Under the pieces are notes generated by a model. It saw only the letters and a list, made by a program, of their open reading frames with translations, had not been told where the DNA came from and ran no database searches. From assembly GCA_964017065.1 (NCBI GenBank), contig OZ024789.1:7630191-7694190 (forward strand): a DNA stretch of 64,000 nt, read 5' to 3'. The stretch comes from Haliclona indistincta. Its lineage: Eukaryota > Porifera > Demospongiae > Haplosclerida > Chalinidae. The first letter of the stretch is position 1. The number at the start of each line of letters is the position of its first letter. A program made the translations under genes and the position numbers. Of this stretch, positions 45,829 through 57,876 are shown in pieces.

Positions 45829-47289
45829 ATGAATATCAACAAGTTGCATAATGTAAACATGGCTGCGCATGCCCCTCCTTCTTTCAGCTCTGTTCAAGAA
45901 CTTGCCCAAGGTAGCTCATCCAACGAGAAGAGGTACAATAATCTCGTGCAGAAGTTTAAGAGCAAGTATGGAAAGCCGCCTCAGTTCTTGGCTCGCGCTC
46001 CAGGCAGAGTGAATCTCATCGGAGAACACATTGATTACTGTGGGTATGGCGTCCTGCCCATGGCTATAGAGCAGGACGTGGCTATTGCCTGCTGTTCTAC
46101 TGACACTGGTACGATAGAACTCGCCAACGTGGACAGTGCTCGTTATGAAGAATTTAGTTGCTCTTCTGCTGGGTACGTTATCGACACCAATTCTGTGAGA
46201 TGGTACAACTACTTCTTGTGTGGGCACAAAGGTGTTGCTGTGAATGAAGAAGAGAAGAGTGGACATAAAATGTGCGGTATGCAAGTGTTGTTAGATGGTA
46301 GTATACCTGCTAGTGCTGGGCTATCCAGCTCGTCTGCTATGGTCTGCTGCTCAGCGCTAGCAACCATCGTCGCTAACAAGATTTCTCTTCCCAGTAAATC
46401 TCAACTAGCCAATGAGTGTGCTCGCTCTGAACGATTCATCGGGACCATTGGAGGAGGAATGGATCAAGCCATATCATTCCTAGGCGAGAAAGGTTCTGCT
46501 TTTATGATAAACTTCAACCCACTTGTACCTTCAAGAGTTTCTATTCCACCTGGGCATCAGTTTGTTGTTGCTAATTCTCTCGTCAGCGCTCTCAAGGCAG
46601 CCTCTGACTCTCGTTTCAACGACAGGGTGGTGGAATGCCGCTTGGCAGCTAAAGTTATTGCTACAAAGAAAGGTCTCGACTGGCGAACCATCAACAAGTT
46701 GAAAGAGGTGCAAGATGCTCTTGGATGTAAACTGTCACAGATGAGTGCTATAGTTAAAGAATGCCTACATCAGGAAGGTTACTCTAAAGAAGAGGTTTGC
46801 GAGATCTTGGGAGTTGTTCCTGCGAAGTTGATTGAAGAAGTGCTGCCCAATGTGTCAGAAAAAGCAAAAGCAGCAGCTGAGAAAATGTCTATGTTCAAGT
46901 TGTTTCAACGAGCAAGTCATGTGTTTGGCGAAGCTTATCGAGTTATTTGTTTCGAAGAGGAAGCGAATGCTAATGCTGATCCAGTAGCTACTGCTGCTAA
47001 GCTAGGAGAGCTCATGAACCAAAGCCACGATAGTTGTAGCAATCTGTACGAGTGCAGCTGTCCTGAGCTTGACAATCTAGTCAGTGTGTGTCAATCATCC
47101 GGCGCTCTAGGAGCTCGTCTGACAGGCGCAGGATGGGGAGGGTGTGTGGTATGCCTCGTACCGTCAGCTATTGTAAGCGACTTTATGGATCGTGTTACCA
47201 AGGGCTACTTCCACGATCAATCGAGTGACACCATCGCTACTAGCCTTTTTGCTACTCAACCTGGTCCAGGAGCTGGTGTGTATCAATAG
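45829..47289 (+). CDS. GALK2: N-acetylgalactosamine kinase / galactokinase-like (GHMP family), single exon
   Basis: Cytosolic GHMP kinase phosphorylating GalNAc (or galactose) at C1 with ATP. 486 residues from 45829; a second Met at 45859 (ACATGGC context) may be the true start, giving 476. The galactokinase signature RAPGRVNLIGEHIDYCGY is at residues 56-73, the glycine/serine ATP loop SAGLSSSSAMVCC near 163-175, GTIGGGMDQ near 206-214 (catalytic Asp), and the C-terminal GARLTGAGWGGC near 442-453. NYFLCG, GELMNQSH and YECSCPELD match GALK2 rather than GALK1 style. No introns, unlike most genes here. It starts 86 bp after the KIN17 stop and ends 29 bp before the stop of the convergent Frizzled-like gene. 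Confidence 0.92.
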   Translation: MNINKLHNVNMAAHAPPSFSSVQELAQGSSSNEKRYNNLVQKFKSKYGKPPQFLARAPGRVNLIGEHIDYCGYGVLPMAIEQDVAIACCSTDTGTIELANVDSARYEEFSCSSAGYVIDTNSVRWYNYFLCGHKGVAVNEEEKSGHKMCGMQVLLDGSIPASAGLSSSSAMVCCSALATIVANKISLPSKSQLANECARSERFIGTIGGGMDQAISFLGEKGSAFMINFNPLVPSRVSIPPGHQFVVANSLVSALKAASDSRFNDRVVECRLAAKVIATKKGLDWRTINKLKEVQDALGCKLSQMSAIVKECLHQEGYSKEEVCEILGVVPAKLIEEVLPNVSEKAKAAAEKMSMFKLFQRASHVFGEAYRVICFEEEANANADPVATAAKLGELMNQSHDSCSNLYECSCPELDNLVSVCQSSGALGARLTGAGWGGCVVCLVPSAIVSDFMDRVTKGYFHDQSSDTIATSLFATQPGPGAGVYQ

Positions 47290-47318
47290 TTTAATTTGAT
47301 TGAAACAAAATACATTAT

Positions 47319-49995
47319 TTATACATTAGAACTAGATTGTGAGTTACTGTTGTCATTTTCAGTAGGTACGTTCCAGGCACAGTTTAAATTTAGTCCAAAA
47401 TCTGCTGTCATTTTTATTGATGTTTGAGATTGTTTTGGAATGATCTGTTTTGAATGACTCGCTTGTCTTTTTAACATTCCCATCTTCCTTGCTACTCTTC
47501 TGAAGCTGATGACAAAGAGTAGATTCACAGTAGGAACGAATCCAAGTAAAAACAGCGACACGTTGAAGAGCCAAATTTGCGTGTCGTATGTTTCAAAAGA
47601 TCCTCTGTCACATTGTCCAGGCACATGACCTTGAGCCTCGCAATTAAAATAGTTCAGATAAGCAGCACTGATGTCTTCCCCACGTACAATTATGTAGATA
47701 AAGTAGAAGAAAGAAAAGCAGCTAAACATTATGTAGTGAAATAAGATAACAGTCAACTTCTTCTCAGCTGTGGTCATCACTTGGTGACCACCGTGTCTTT
47801 TCTTGAATAATCCTTGTTGCTGTAACACAATTGGGATTAAGTCATTTAATAATTATGGTAGAGTGTATGTTCTACCTTGTACACTTCCCATGAGAGCGTG
47901 AGAAGCAAGCAAGTGCCAGTTCCAACAAGAATGTTAACCGGAAGATCTGAAGAGTAAAAGAGGAGTCTAGGACTTTTAGAAGTGCATATCGACGGAGGAA
48001 ATTGATTTATTGTATACTTGGAATCTTCTACGGTTAAACCTATTATTACCCCAGGAATAGGGAAGACAAATCCTGTGAGAATTGTAGTAAAATTGCACAT
48101 CAAAATTGTATAAGTCGACTAACCGATCACAGCCATTACAATGTGCATGTACTTTTCCCTTGAGCGTTTAGCATTGGCATAGAATGGGAACATCACATTA
48201 TAGAAGAATACACACACATGAAAAAACCAGAACAGCGTCATGCTGACGATAGTGTAGTGGAATACTGCTCCTGCATAATAGTGCCAAAGACTCATACCAG
48301 GTGATTCAATTAGTACCTCTTTGTGCATGCTGGGTACTACGTTATACTGCTTCTTTTGCATACCTGAGATTAAGCAGAGAGGAGTGGTGGTTACTGTGAT
48401 ACTGAGCTGAAGAGAGACGTGTCCGCAAAGCAAATCGGAGGATCCTATTTCTGTTATCAGGACAAAGACACCTACATGTGAAAAGTTAATTACCCATGGT
48501 ATACAAGGTGTTAACACGCTCTCACCTAAAATAGCAACTTCCATAGTCATGTAGACTAACAAAATTAATGGAAATTTAAACCTGTTAAATTGATTATTGG
48601 TGTAATAAGTGGATTATTCAACTGGCTTACATTTTCTTGTATTGTATTATCGAGGCAACCAAGAATGCAAAACCACCCAGTATCGTACATATTGAGAAAA
48701 CGAATTTTACACCTCGGGTGACAATTGTTGAAGAATTTGTTTGCTGTTTCCAGCTATCACATCGAGGCAGGCAACCGTTAAAGTTTTGAAAAATGACTCT
48801 GACGAAGTCGTCTCGACAGGTCAAAGGAACAGGAGGGCTTGTTGGAATTTGTGCTGTAGTAGGCTCTGGAACAGAAAATATACAATAAACTTGCACTTTG
48901 CACTATCAACTATAGTACCTTGCACTTGAAGTGGTAATTCAGAACAGTTTGGTAGCAGATCATGGAAACCTAAGTTTTTAGTTAGATTCCACTCTTGTGA
49001 ACACACCTGTTCGCTAATTTCTAAGCATTTTTCTTGTGTTGGTAGGTACAGTTGCTTAGTGTTATTGTCACAGAGTGGAAATGTGTACTGACACATGAAT
49101 GGTAATACAGCATCTCTACACTGCTGAGATCTGTTGTGCTGATCTGTATACACATTAAAATATCAACTTTGTGTGGAGCTTAAAACTATACTAAATCTGA
49201 CCTATTATATTCAAAAAATTGGTCAAGTTTATTTCCGTCCGAGAAGAGTTGATAGATATCATTGTGCTCTCAAGTCCTGGTGTACATGACCGTGTTGTTT
49301 GTAGTGCTTGCATGCACACTGATCCTGTGTAAGGCTCTGGAACACACTCTGCTGGTTCTGACACGTTCAGTATTATTGGCAAGCTTTGGCAAGGTGATGG
49401 AGATGGTGGAGTAGGTAGAGGAGTGTGCAGCCTTATCTGCAAAAGAATTTTAACCATTGTGACACTGTTCACAATTTCAAGCTTGAATTTGCAAGTTCAC
49501 TATCACACATGCATAATTATACATGTACTCTGCTTCACAAAAATTATGTAATTATTAGAGGAAGTTACTGCACGATTCTGATGTGACTAAAATGTCTTTG
49601 CATCACCTCACTGCAGTGCAAAGTGCTTATAATACATAATAAAAAATACTAGCTACTTATATAAACAGCCTTCCTTTTATGAGTAGGTAATGTGAACTTG
49701 TTAGTGTCAGGTACATGCATGCATCCATCATGTCATCATGTCACTGCAGCATGCTTGTTATCAAAAATCTACCGCATTTTTTACATGTATATTTGTGTAC
49801 ATGCATAGCTACTTACTTACATACCTCTTCTTTGATGTAGTAGATTGTTGCAGGAGTCATGAAAACTAAGGCTACAGTAATGATGGCGACAACAAGCCCG
49901 ATAACTTTGGCTGCTTCATCATTAGTCAGCCACGCATACGGCCGTTGTTTGACCGACAATTCCGCACTGGTTTCCAGAGGACTTACTCTCATCAC
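47319..49995 (-). CDS. Frizzled-like receptor 1
   Basis: Nine coding exons (approximately 49827-49995, 49200-49446, 48920-49146, 48632-48868, 48528-48582, 48365-48474, 48119-48277, 47873-48077, 47319-47822). Exon 1 encodes a hydrophobic segment after 33 residues, acting as signal or anchor. Exons 2-3 encode an Fz-type Cys-rich domain (ECVPEPYTGSVC, CRDAVLPFMCQYTFPLCD, CLEIS..C, LLPNC). Exons 4-9 encode the Frizzled 7TM domain (CRDDF...CLPRCD, PLILLVYMTMEVA, GAVFHYTIVSMTLFWFFHV, GFVFPIPGVIIGL, YFNCEAQGHVPGQC). The tail after NLLFVISF has no KTxxxW motif. Probable plasma-membrane receptor; Wnt binding is not demonstrated by sequence. It diverges 248 bp from receptor 2. Confidence 0.87.
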
Positions 49996-50135
49996 GATAA
50001 ACTGTAATGCTGCTGTATGTACGTACAGCTTTTATGAGCGACACAATGCGTGGGCGGAATCGAGCAGACAAGCAACACCCCTCCACGCCTAGTCTACAAC
50101 AGTAGCGGCATTATTGGCTGTATGCAAACAACGGA

Positions 50136-50163
50136 TGATGATGATGATGATGACGATGATGAT
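50136..50163. repeat. GAT trinucleotide microsatellite
   Basis: About nine GAT/GAC units lie in the 248-bp divergent region between Frizzled-like genes 1 and 2. Confidence 0.9.
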
Positions 50164-50243
50164 AGCCAGATAGGCCAAGGTCAGTACTAGTGTACAGTAG
50201 CTAGTCAAGGAGTGTGGGCTGTGCCTGAGCAACTCGGTGCACG

Positions 50244-53200
50244 ATGAAGTCTCCTCGATGGCTAACTCCATCTTCAAAAAGGAAATGTCGAGATGCACTG
50301 GAACTAATATTCGTCTTTGGTCTCATTTGTGTGACTCTCCCTCTGATATCTATTCCAATAATCCTCCGTTTTACAACAACACCAGTGAGTGCAGTTTTGC
50401 CGGGCATTAGCTCAGTGCATGAGTAGTCTAGCCGACATGCAGTTTTCATATTAGCCGCCATGTTAAGTTTCATCGGCATGGAACTTATACTTGCATAACA
50501 TTATTATAGTTAAAATGCAGTAGAATGTATTAACAGTAAATGAATAACTCTTTTAGGAACGCATTTCTGTTTGTTTCTGTTTGTTTCCTATGATTAATGA
50601 ACCCAGTACAAATTCTGTACTGGGTTCATTAGTCATTGGCAAACAATCTTGTAGAACATAATACAAACATTATGTCTGCAGTCACAAGGAGCCTACAAAA
50701 ATGCCTAGGAATAGATGTTGCTGGACAGATGATAGACTTGAGGTGACGTGATCAGAACCATGTAGACACCAGACTCCGTTCCACGCTCGATGTACAGTAT
50801 AATGAGGAGCCCTGAGAGTCCTGTAGTGACATGCATTTTGTTTGATTAATTGAAAGGGAACTAAACAAACTCAGTGGTACACTACTTGATTTAACAAACC
50901 ACTAACAGACCAATCAGAGTGCACTGAGAATTCTTACATCCATTTGAATTTTGTCACTTATAGACAATTTATTATAATGTGCTTTTGCATGTACATGTAT
51001 ATAGAATCGTTCAGAAGTATCTAACTCCAGCTGTTCGACTCCAATGCCAATAATCAACAGCACAGTCAAGTGTGTCTCTGAGTTATATACTGGAAATCTG
51101 TGCACAGGGCTACTGAAAGCAACTCAGACATGTGCGCTAGGAACCAGAAACAGTATTTTAGTGAATACCTCCGGCATGCAACAAGTACTTGAGACAAATT
51201 TGACCACATTTTTTAGCATACTAGGAAGTCAGCTAAGTTTTGTACAAAAATGGAATTATTTAATAATTTATTAATTTTTATACTTTAGAGCGTAATGGAT
51301 CTCAGGAGTGTAGAGATGCTGTATTACCATTCATGTGTCAGTACACATTTCCACTATGTGACAATGATTCACTGATTCTACCAACACAAGAACAGTGCAT
51401 GCAACTCAGTGAGCAATGTTCACTTGAGTGGAATCTGACTAGACAATTAGGATACCAATACCTTCTACCGAACTGCAAAACACTTTCAAGACCACCAACA
51501 GGTATCATATACTACAGTCGATTTTATAATGAGTTAATGCATAATTATTCATGAACACTTGACAATGGAGCTATTATAATTATACGGGTCACTTTTCTGT
51601 GAAATTTTATCCTGCCACATATTTGAAGTGACTATGCTAGCAATGACAGAACTACATGGTCAATAAGAAGTACTGTAGAGCTGGTGTATTTCATGTGTAT
51701 TATATTTTATAAGCAATTCAGCAATTTTTATATTGCACTCGCTAAAATTTAATTTGCGAAATTAAGGCACCACAAAAATTTTTATTGTACTGCAAAAAAT
51801 ACTGGCCCTACAGAGGTTGTGAAGGGGCCATGCAGCCTCATGGGATTCTAAGTAAATTGACCTTGACAGTGTGCATTTACTCTGTGTAGCTACGATTTGC
51901 CGTGATGACTTCATCAACCTCAACGGAACATGCTATCCACGATGTGATCGTACCAAACTACAGCAGCGCAGTGCATTTTTCATGAATCGAGTGCTAAGAT
52001 TTATTTGTGCAGCGAGTGCAATTCTTGGAGGTGGAACATTTTTTGTGGCTTCATTCATACGCTACAAAGTGATGTAAGATTTCTGACTGATTCATTTCAA
52101 ACCAGTCAGATTGATTATTATTACAGGTTTTCATTTCCACTAATACTTCTTGTATACATGACTGCTGAAGTTTTCATTTTCGGTGAGTAACTATAGCAAC
52201 CATTAAACTTAATGTCTATAAAATCTTATTTTGGGATAATGAAGGTGTTGTCTTTCTGGTCGCTGAATTGGGGTATCCAGCATTATTGTGCAGCTCTGCA
52301 TCTTTATTGCACAGCATACAGAATCCAACCATACTCTGTTACATTTCAGGTAATGCTCTAAATACAAATTTAAGTTAAAATTAGTTCGTACAACCATGCA
52401 GGAGCTGTATTTCATTATGCTATTGTAGGAATTAATACTTTTTGGACCTTTCACATCTGCTTCTTCTTCTACAAAGTCATGTTTCCCTTCCATGCAAATG
52501 CTCACAAATCTTACTTAAAATACATTCATTTGGTGATGGTTCTTGTGGGTAAGTATAAAGCATAACTGCATATATTGATGGTTAGCTCTTTGTATTTGTT
52601 TTCAGGTTTTTTTGCTCCACTTCCTGGTGTCATTATTCCATTAGCAATGGATGATTACAAGTACTCCATTGGCTTGTTTCCTTTTTCTATTTGTTTTCCA
52701 AGACATAGAGACTACTTCTTTTACTCAATGAGCATTATTGTTATTGTCCTTTTGTCGATTTCAGCCGTTCTCTTAGTTATGATTTTTTGGAAACTTTTCA
52801 AGGTATAATAAATATGTACAGTTGTGTATTCTGATCTCATCATTTCAATATAGCACAATGGGATATTTCGGCGAACCAAACTAGCACAGATTTCACTGTT
52901 CAGTACAGCAGAGAAAAAGATACTGCTTGTTCTGTCACTCTCTATTTTCTCTAGTTTGTTGATGTTGATTACTACTAGTATTGTTCAATTGATTGTAAAG
53001 GAGCAAACATACAGAATGTTGCAGTATTTCAGGTGTGAGTCTAATGGCTATGTACCAGGAAGATGCAACTATGAAGCAGATGAAAGTGATTCAGTTTTGT
53101 GGTTGAGTAGTATTACATTACTACCTCTTGTTGTACAGCCTCCTCTACTCAATCTACTCTTTGTCATCAATTTCAAAACAATTAAGAATAAAATAAAGAA

Positions 53201-53294
53201 CAGACTATGTGGCCAATCTACATCTGATTCAAATTTGTGCCAACCTAACATAGGGCACCGCCAGCAAAGTCGTCAACTATTTATCGAAGCATAA
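50244..53294 (+). CDS. Frizzled-like receptor 2
   Basis: Nine coding exons (50244-50383, about 51019-51231, 51290-51500, 51892-52075, 52126-52182, 52244-52350, 52402-52550, 52605-52803, 52855-53294). The start MKSPRWLTPSSKRKCRDALE precedes a hydrophobic stretch (signal or anchor). Fz-type domain: KCVSELYTGNLC, CRDAVLPFMCQYTFPLCD, QCMQLSEQCSLEWN, LLPNC. Then CRDDFINLNGTCYPRCD, and seven membrane segments with PLILLVYMTAEVFIF, GAVFHYAIVGINTFWTFHI, GFFAPLPGVIIPLAMDDYKY and YFRCESNGYVPGRC. The position after the last segment reads INFKTIKNKIKN: a KT pair without the Trp of KTxxxW. About 480 residues, short for the family. Its closest relative in the window is receptor 3, next in tandem. Confidence 0.88.
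50596..50630. repeat. perfect 15-bp inverted repeat in intron 1 of Frizzled-like receptor 2
   Basis: AATGAACCCAGTACA and its exact complement are separated by a 5-nt loop. It may be a hairpin or the footprint of a small palindromic element; it lies in an intron of about 630 bp with no other feature. Confidence 0.6.
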
Positions 53295-53986
53295 TAATAA
53301 TTATTATTGTTTAACTGTTTCTTTTTTGTACTATTATGTTTGATCAGTCTCATATTTCAAGTCGATTTTTGTACAGAAGATAAATCTTAAAGAGGATATC
53401 CATTTTATTCCTAGTTTAATATATTAAAACCATGTACATGTATTGCTTCATTTTACTTTTTAAACTTGACTATAAAATGAAGATTGCCGGAGTTGCCCGA
53501 GACGGAGTAGTATAACTGAATAGTGAACAGGCAAACCACACAATAGGATCCTGCTAATCTATTGAAACACAATTAACTGAGTAGCTACCATGCATCCCTC
53601 ATCACTGGCTGTATAAGGCTTTATGCATGCATGGTATCAGTCAACAGCCTACAAGCAGTACAGCAACAACTATGATATGTTGGTTACATTGTGGGCCAGT
53701 GGCAGGTTTCTAATCCATCATCCCTCCTGGACCCTCAATCCTTTTGATTTCGTTTAAAATATTTTTTATCATGTCATGTAGCAACACAAGAGTTCATGAG
53801 CAACATCATCATGATTTCATATGCTAGTGCCGAACCAGGATAATACGATTCGTGCAGCCTGACTCCGGCACTGACTAACCGGTCGGTGAACGACCTCACG
53901 TGAGTGCATGAGTCACACCTAGACTACTGCACGCAGGATGATGACATTATGTCCGATCGTATCAGAATCACAGCAGTACGGACTGC
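53295..53986. other. intergenic between Frizzled-like genes 2 and 3
   Basis: About 690 bp, AT-rich, with no ORF or repeat of note. It should contain the 3' UTR of receptor 2 and the promoter of receptor 3. Confidence 0.5.
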
Positions 53987-56893
53987 GTGATGGAGTCTAT
54001 TCGAGTAATAAATTTGTTCTCAAAACCAAAATGCCGTGATGCACTGGAGCTAGCATTCGTCTGTGGTATCATTTGCTTGATTCTTCCGCTGATTTCCATT
54101 CCGATTATCCTCCGTTTTATAACAACACCGGTGAGTTATCAACTTATAGTAGATAACAACTTATTGTAAAATAACTCAGACTATAGTTGCGATTTTAATG
54201 TCGTTCTTGTCAGCCTAGCTAGTATACACCAACCGTATAGCAGGGTAAAGTACTGTTATCCACATGATACCTGTATTTTTCACCTTGTTTTCCCCTGTAA
54301 CTCATCATGCTATTCTTCAGGCCTTTATAATATTTAGTGTAGATTTATTTAGTTATTATGATGATTTTGTGTTTATGTCTTTGTTTGTTTTGGCTCTACA
54401 TGTTCTTTGTTGAGTCCTTCAGTAGTCAACTTGCCTTCATGAACCGCAAAAATAAAACCTGCCGGTAGATTGAGTACATGATTGTTACATGGTTGCAACA
54501 TGCTCTAATCACACGTTCCTATCACATTTTGCAGGCTATAATTAAATCAGAGGATCAGGCCTATGCTATACAAATTTCATTGAGATTTTATTCATAAGAT
54601 TTAGCTTCGTTATGGTAAAAGTTTTTTTACTGTGCCTATGGCACGGCAGGCATCTCCGCTAGTTGTGATTGCTCTTTTTAGTGAATGTTTAATCTATGTA
54701 CATGCACTGTACATAAATGGTGGGGTATATAGACCCTCAGATCCCTCTGGTTAAAGCCTTGTTTTGACTGTTGTTATGTTGACAAATCTTGCGGTGAGAC
54801 CATGAGCTGTTCGTGTGTGTGAACATGATACCAACAAAGGTTAAAAAGGTTACTTTTATATATCCTGTCTTATGTTAAAAGACAAAATATGATATTACAG
54901 GATGGAGCCAAGTATAGGGTCACTAGGCATTCCACTAATGCTATATTTTTACAGTGATGTGTCATTTCAATAGAATCATCTCTCAGTAGTATCTTGTTCA
55001 ACATCATCGGTGATGAACAACACTGGTGCCGAGTGTGTCCCAGAGTCATACACTGGAGAATTGTGTTCACAAGTACTAGCAACAATCCAATCGTGCACAA
55101 CAGGAATTACCAGAAACACTGCTACAGTTAATGCCTCTGGTGTTAAGCAACGGCATCTCGAGACAAACCTGACCACATTTTTTAGCATACTGAGTGAGTA
55201 TTGTGTATATGTACAGATTGGAGTATTTTCTGTCCAATATTTTTAGAGCATAATGGATCTCAGCAGTGTAGAGATGCTTTCTTACCATTCATGTGTCAGT
55301 ACACATTTCCACTCTGTGACAATGATACACTGATTCTACCAACACAAGAGCAGTGCATGCAACTCAGTGACCAATGTTCACTTGAGTGGAATCTGACTAG
55401 ACGATTAGGATACCAAGACCTTCTACCAAATTGCACAAAACTTTTAAAAACACCATCTGCAGGTACTATAGCAGCAATGTGTATTTATCAAATCCTCCAA
55501 TTTTTTAGATATGGAAACTATGATTTGCCGTGATGATTTCATCAACCTCAATGGAACTTGCTATCCACGATGTGATCGTACTAAACTACAGAATCGTACT
55601 GCACTATTTATAAACCGGGTACTTAGATATAGTTGTGCAGCCAGTGCAATTCTCGGAGGTGGAGCATTCTTTGTTGCTTCAATTATACGCTACAAAGTGA
55701 TGTACGATTTTTTTATGAGTATGATTGGTTGATTTCAAAATGGTCTTTGTTTTTATAGGTTTTCTTTTCCATTAATACTTCTTGTTTACATGACAGCTGA
55801 AGTCTTCATTTTTGGTGAGCTATTACTGCATGCACAGACAATACTTAATTAACAGGTTTTCAAAGGTATTGTTTTTCTTCTGGCTGAGTCAGGATATCCA
55901 GCGTTATTGTGCAGCTCTGTATCTCTATTGCACAGTATACAGAACCCAACCATACTCTGCTATATTTCAGGTATAGTAGCATACACATAATTATTATTAA
56001 TTTTAATTTTCCCTATAAATAGGAGCTGTATTTCACTACACTATTGTTGGAATTAATGTTTTTTGGACCTTTCACGTTTGTTTCTTCTTCTACAAAGTCA
56101 TGTTTCCCTTCCATGCAAATGCTCACAAATCTTACCTAAGATACATTCATTTGGTAATGGTGCTCATAGGTAAAGCAAAATCACACACATTATATCGATA
56201 AAAATGTTTGTTTTCAGGTTTTTTTGCTCCACTTCCTGGTGTCATAATTGCATTAGCAGTGGATAAATACAAGTATTCCATTGGCTTGTTTCCTTTCTCA
56301 ATATGTTTCCCAAGGAATAGGGACTACTTCTTTTACTCAATGAGCCTTATTGTTATTGTCCTTTTGACAATTTCAACAGTTCTCTTAGTTATAATTTATT
56401 GGAAACTTCATAAGGTAAGATACAGCTGTACAATCATACTGATCATTATTCTCTTATGGTATAGCATAGTGGTATATTCCGAACCAAACCAGGACAGATT
56501 TCAGTTTTCAGTACAGCTGAAAAAAAGCTGCTTCTAGTGCTGTCACTCTCTGTTTTCTCTGGTTTCATTTTGCTGATTACTACCAGTATTGTTAGATCAA
56601 CTGTTAGCGAACAAGTATCCAGAACATTGCAGTATTTCAGGTGTGAATCTAATGGCTATGTACCAGGAAGATGCAACTATGAATCAACTAAAAGTGATTC
56701 AGTTTTGTGGTTGAGCAGTTTTGCATTCCTACTTCTTGGTGTAAAACCTCCTCTACTCAATCTACTTTTTGTCATCAATTTCAAAACAATTAAGAATAAA
56801 ATAAAGAACAGACTATGTGGCCAATCTATGATCAAATTTTGCCAACCTAACATAGGCACCGCCAGCAAAGTTGTCAACTATTACATTTGCTAA
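53987..56893 (+). CDS. Frizzled-like receptor 3
   Basis: Tandem duplicate of receptor 2 with the same nine-exon plan (53987-54130, about 54974-55192, 55249-55462, 55510-55701, 55760-55814, 55866-55970, 56023-56171, 56218-56413, 56463-56893). The start region (KPKCRDALELAFVCGIICL) is a hydrophobic leader. Fz-type domain: CRDAFLPFMCQYTFPLCD, QCMQLSDQCSLEWN, LLPNC; then CRDDFINLNGTCYPRCD. 7TM: PLILLVYMTAEVFIF, GAVFHYTIVGINVFWTFHV, GFFAPLPGVIIALAVDKYKY, YFRCESNGYVPGRC. The intracellular start INFKTIKNKIKNRLCG is identical to receptor 2, again without the KTxxxW Trp. No disabling change seen. Intron 1 (about 840 bp) holds nothing recognisable. Confidence 0.88.
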
Positions 56894-57876
56894 GAGCTTA
56901 ACAATGATAATAACACAGTTCATCATAGTTATTGTAAATTGCACATTAATTATCACTCATTACTATTAATTTTATTGGATCAGCCTCTCATTATAATGCA
57001 TTCATCTCGTATAATCAATGGTCAGTATGTGGAGTCCACACTAGTACCATTAATTTTATGAAATGGTTTTCTGATATTGTTACTCTTGGAAGAGACTTAA
57101 ATATGAATTTATCATAAAAATTAAATTTTATGAGACAGCTGGATTGTTTTGGTGTACTTTAGCCTCATACCCAGGCCTAGATAGGCATACTTTTGATCAA
57201 GTTTATTTACAGCCAGGATCTTGACACAGCCAATGATTGCATAGTGTCATTTTCCCTGTAACTTTCTTATAATTATTTTTGAAGAATCTTTAGAGTACGA
57301 TTTCAAACTATGGATAAGATTCACGCCGGTCAAGAGTTAATCACTCTTGTTCTCATTAATGTTTTATTGCCTACACACTAGCAAGTAAGCTGTTCTCATT
57401 CACTCACTCACTAACTCACTCACTCACTCATCAATCCTCGCATCTCTTTCTCAGTGGAATATTATAGGTTCTTACCTGTGTCAATCTTTTGTGCATACGT
57501 TATTCTCTAGCTGCATACAATATTTGTCATCACAGCTTTTAGAAGCTCCCCAAATTTAATAACAGTCACATGACATAATTCATGTACTGGGTTACAAGAT
57601 CTCAATGAAGAAGAAAATGAAGAAACCCGGGGCCCACGAGAAAAATTTAAATACTGACAGCTCGTTTTACTGTTTGTAGGTGTTAGGCTGACTACACATT
57701 CTATCAAACAGACAGACACTTCGAGGTTTAGTCGCCACCCTTTTTCGACTTAGGGCGGGGTCTAAAAAAATAATTTAACTGGAACCCCTGCAAAACGCGC
57801 CAAAACGCCCGGCACTCCAATCACGAACACGATATCACGGCAACCGCATGACACGCAAAAGCAGTGGCCGTACACA
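56894..57876. other. intergenic, no gene recognised
   Basis: About 980 bp. Contains a short CACT repeat near 57405-57430 and otherwise featureless sequence upstream of the FRRS1-like gene. Confidence 0.5.
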
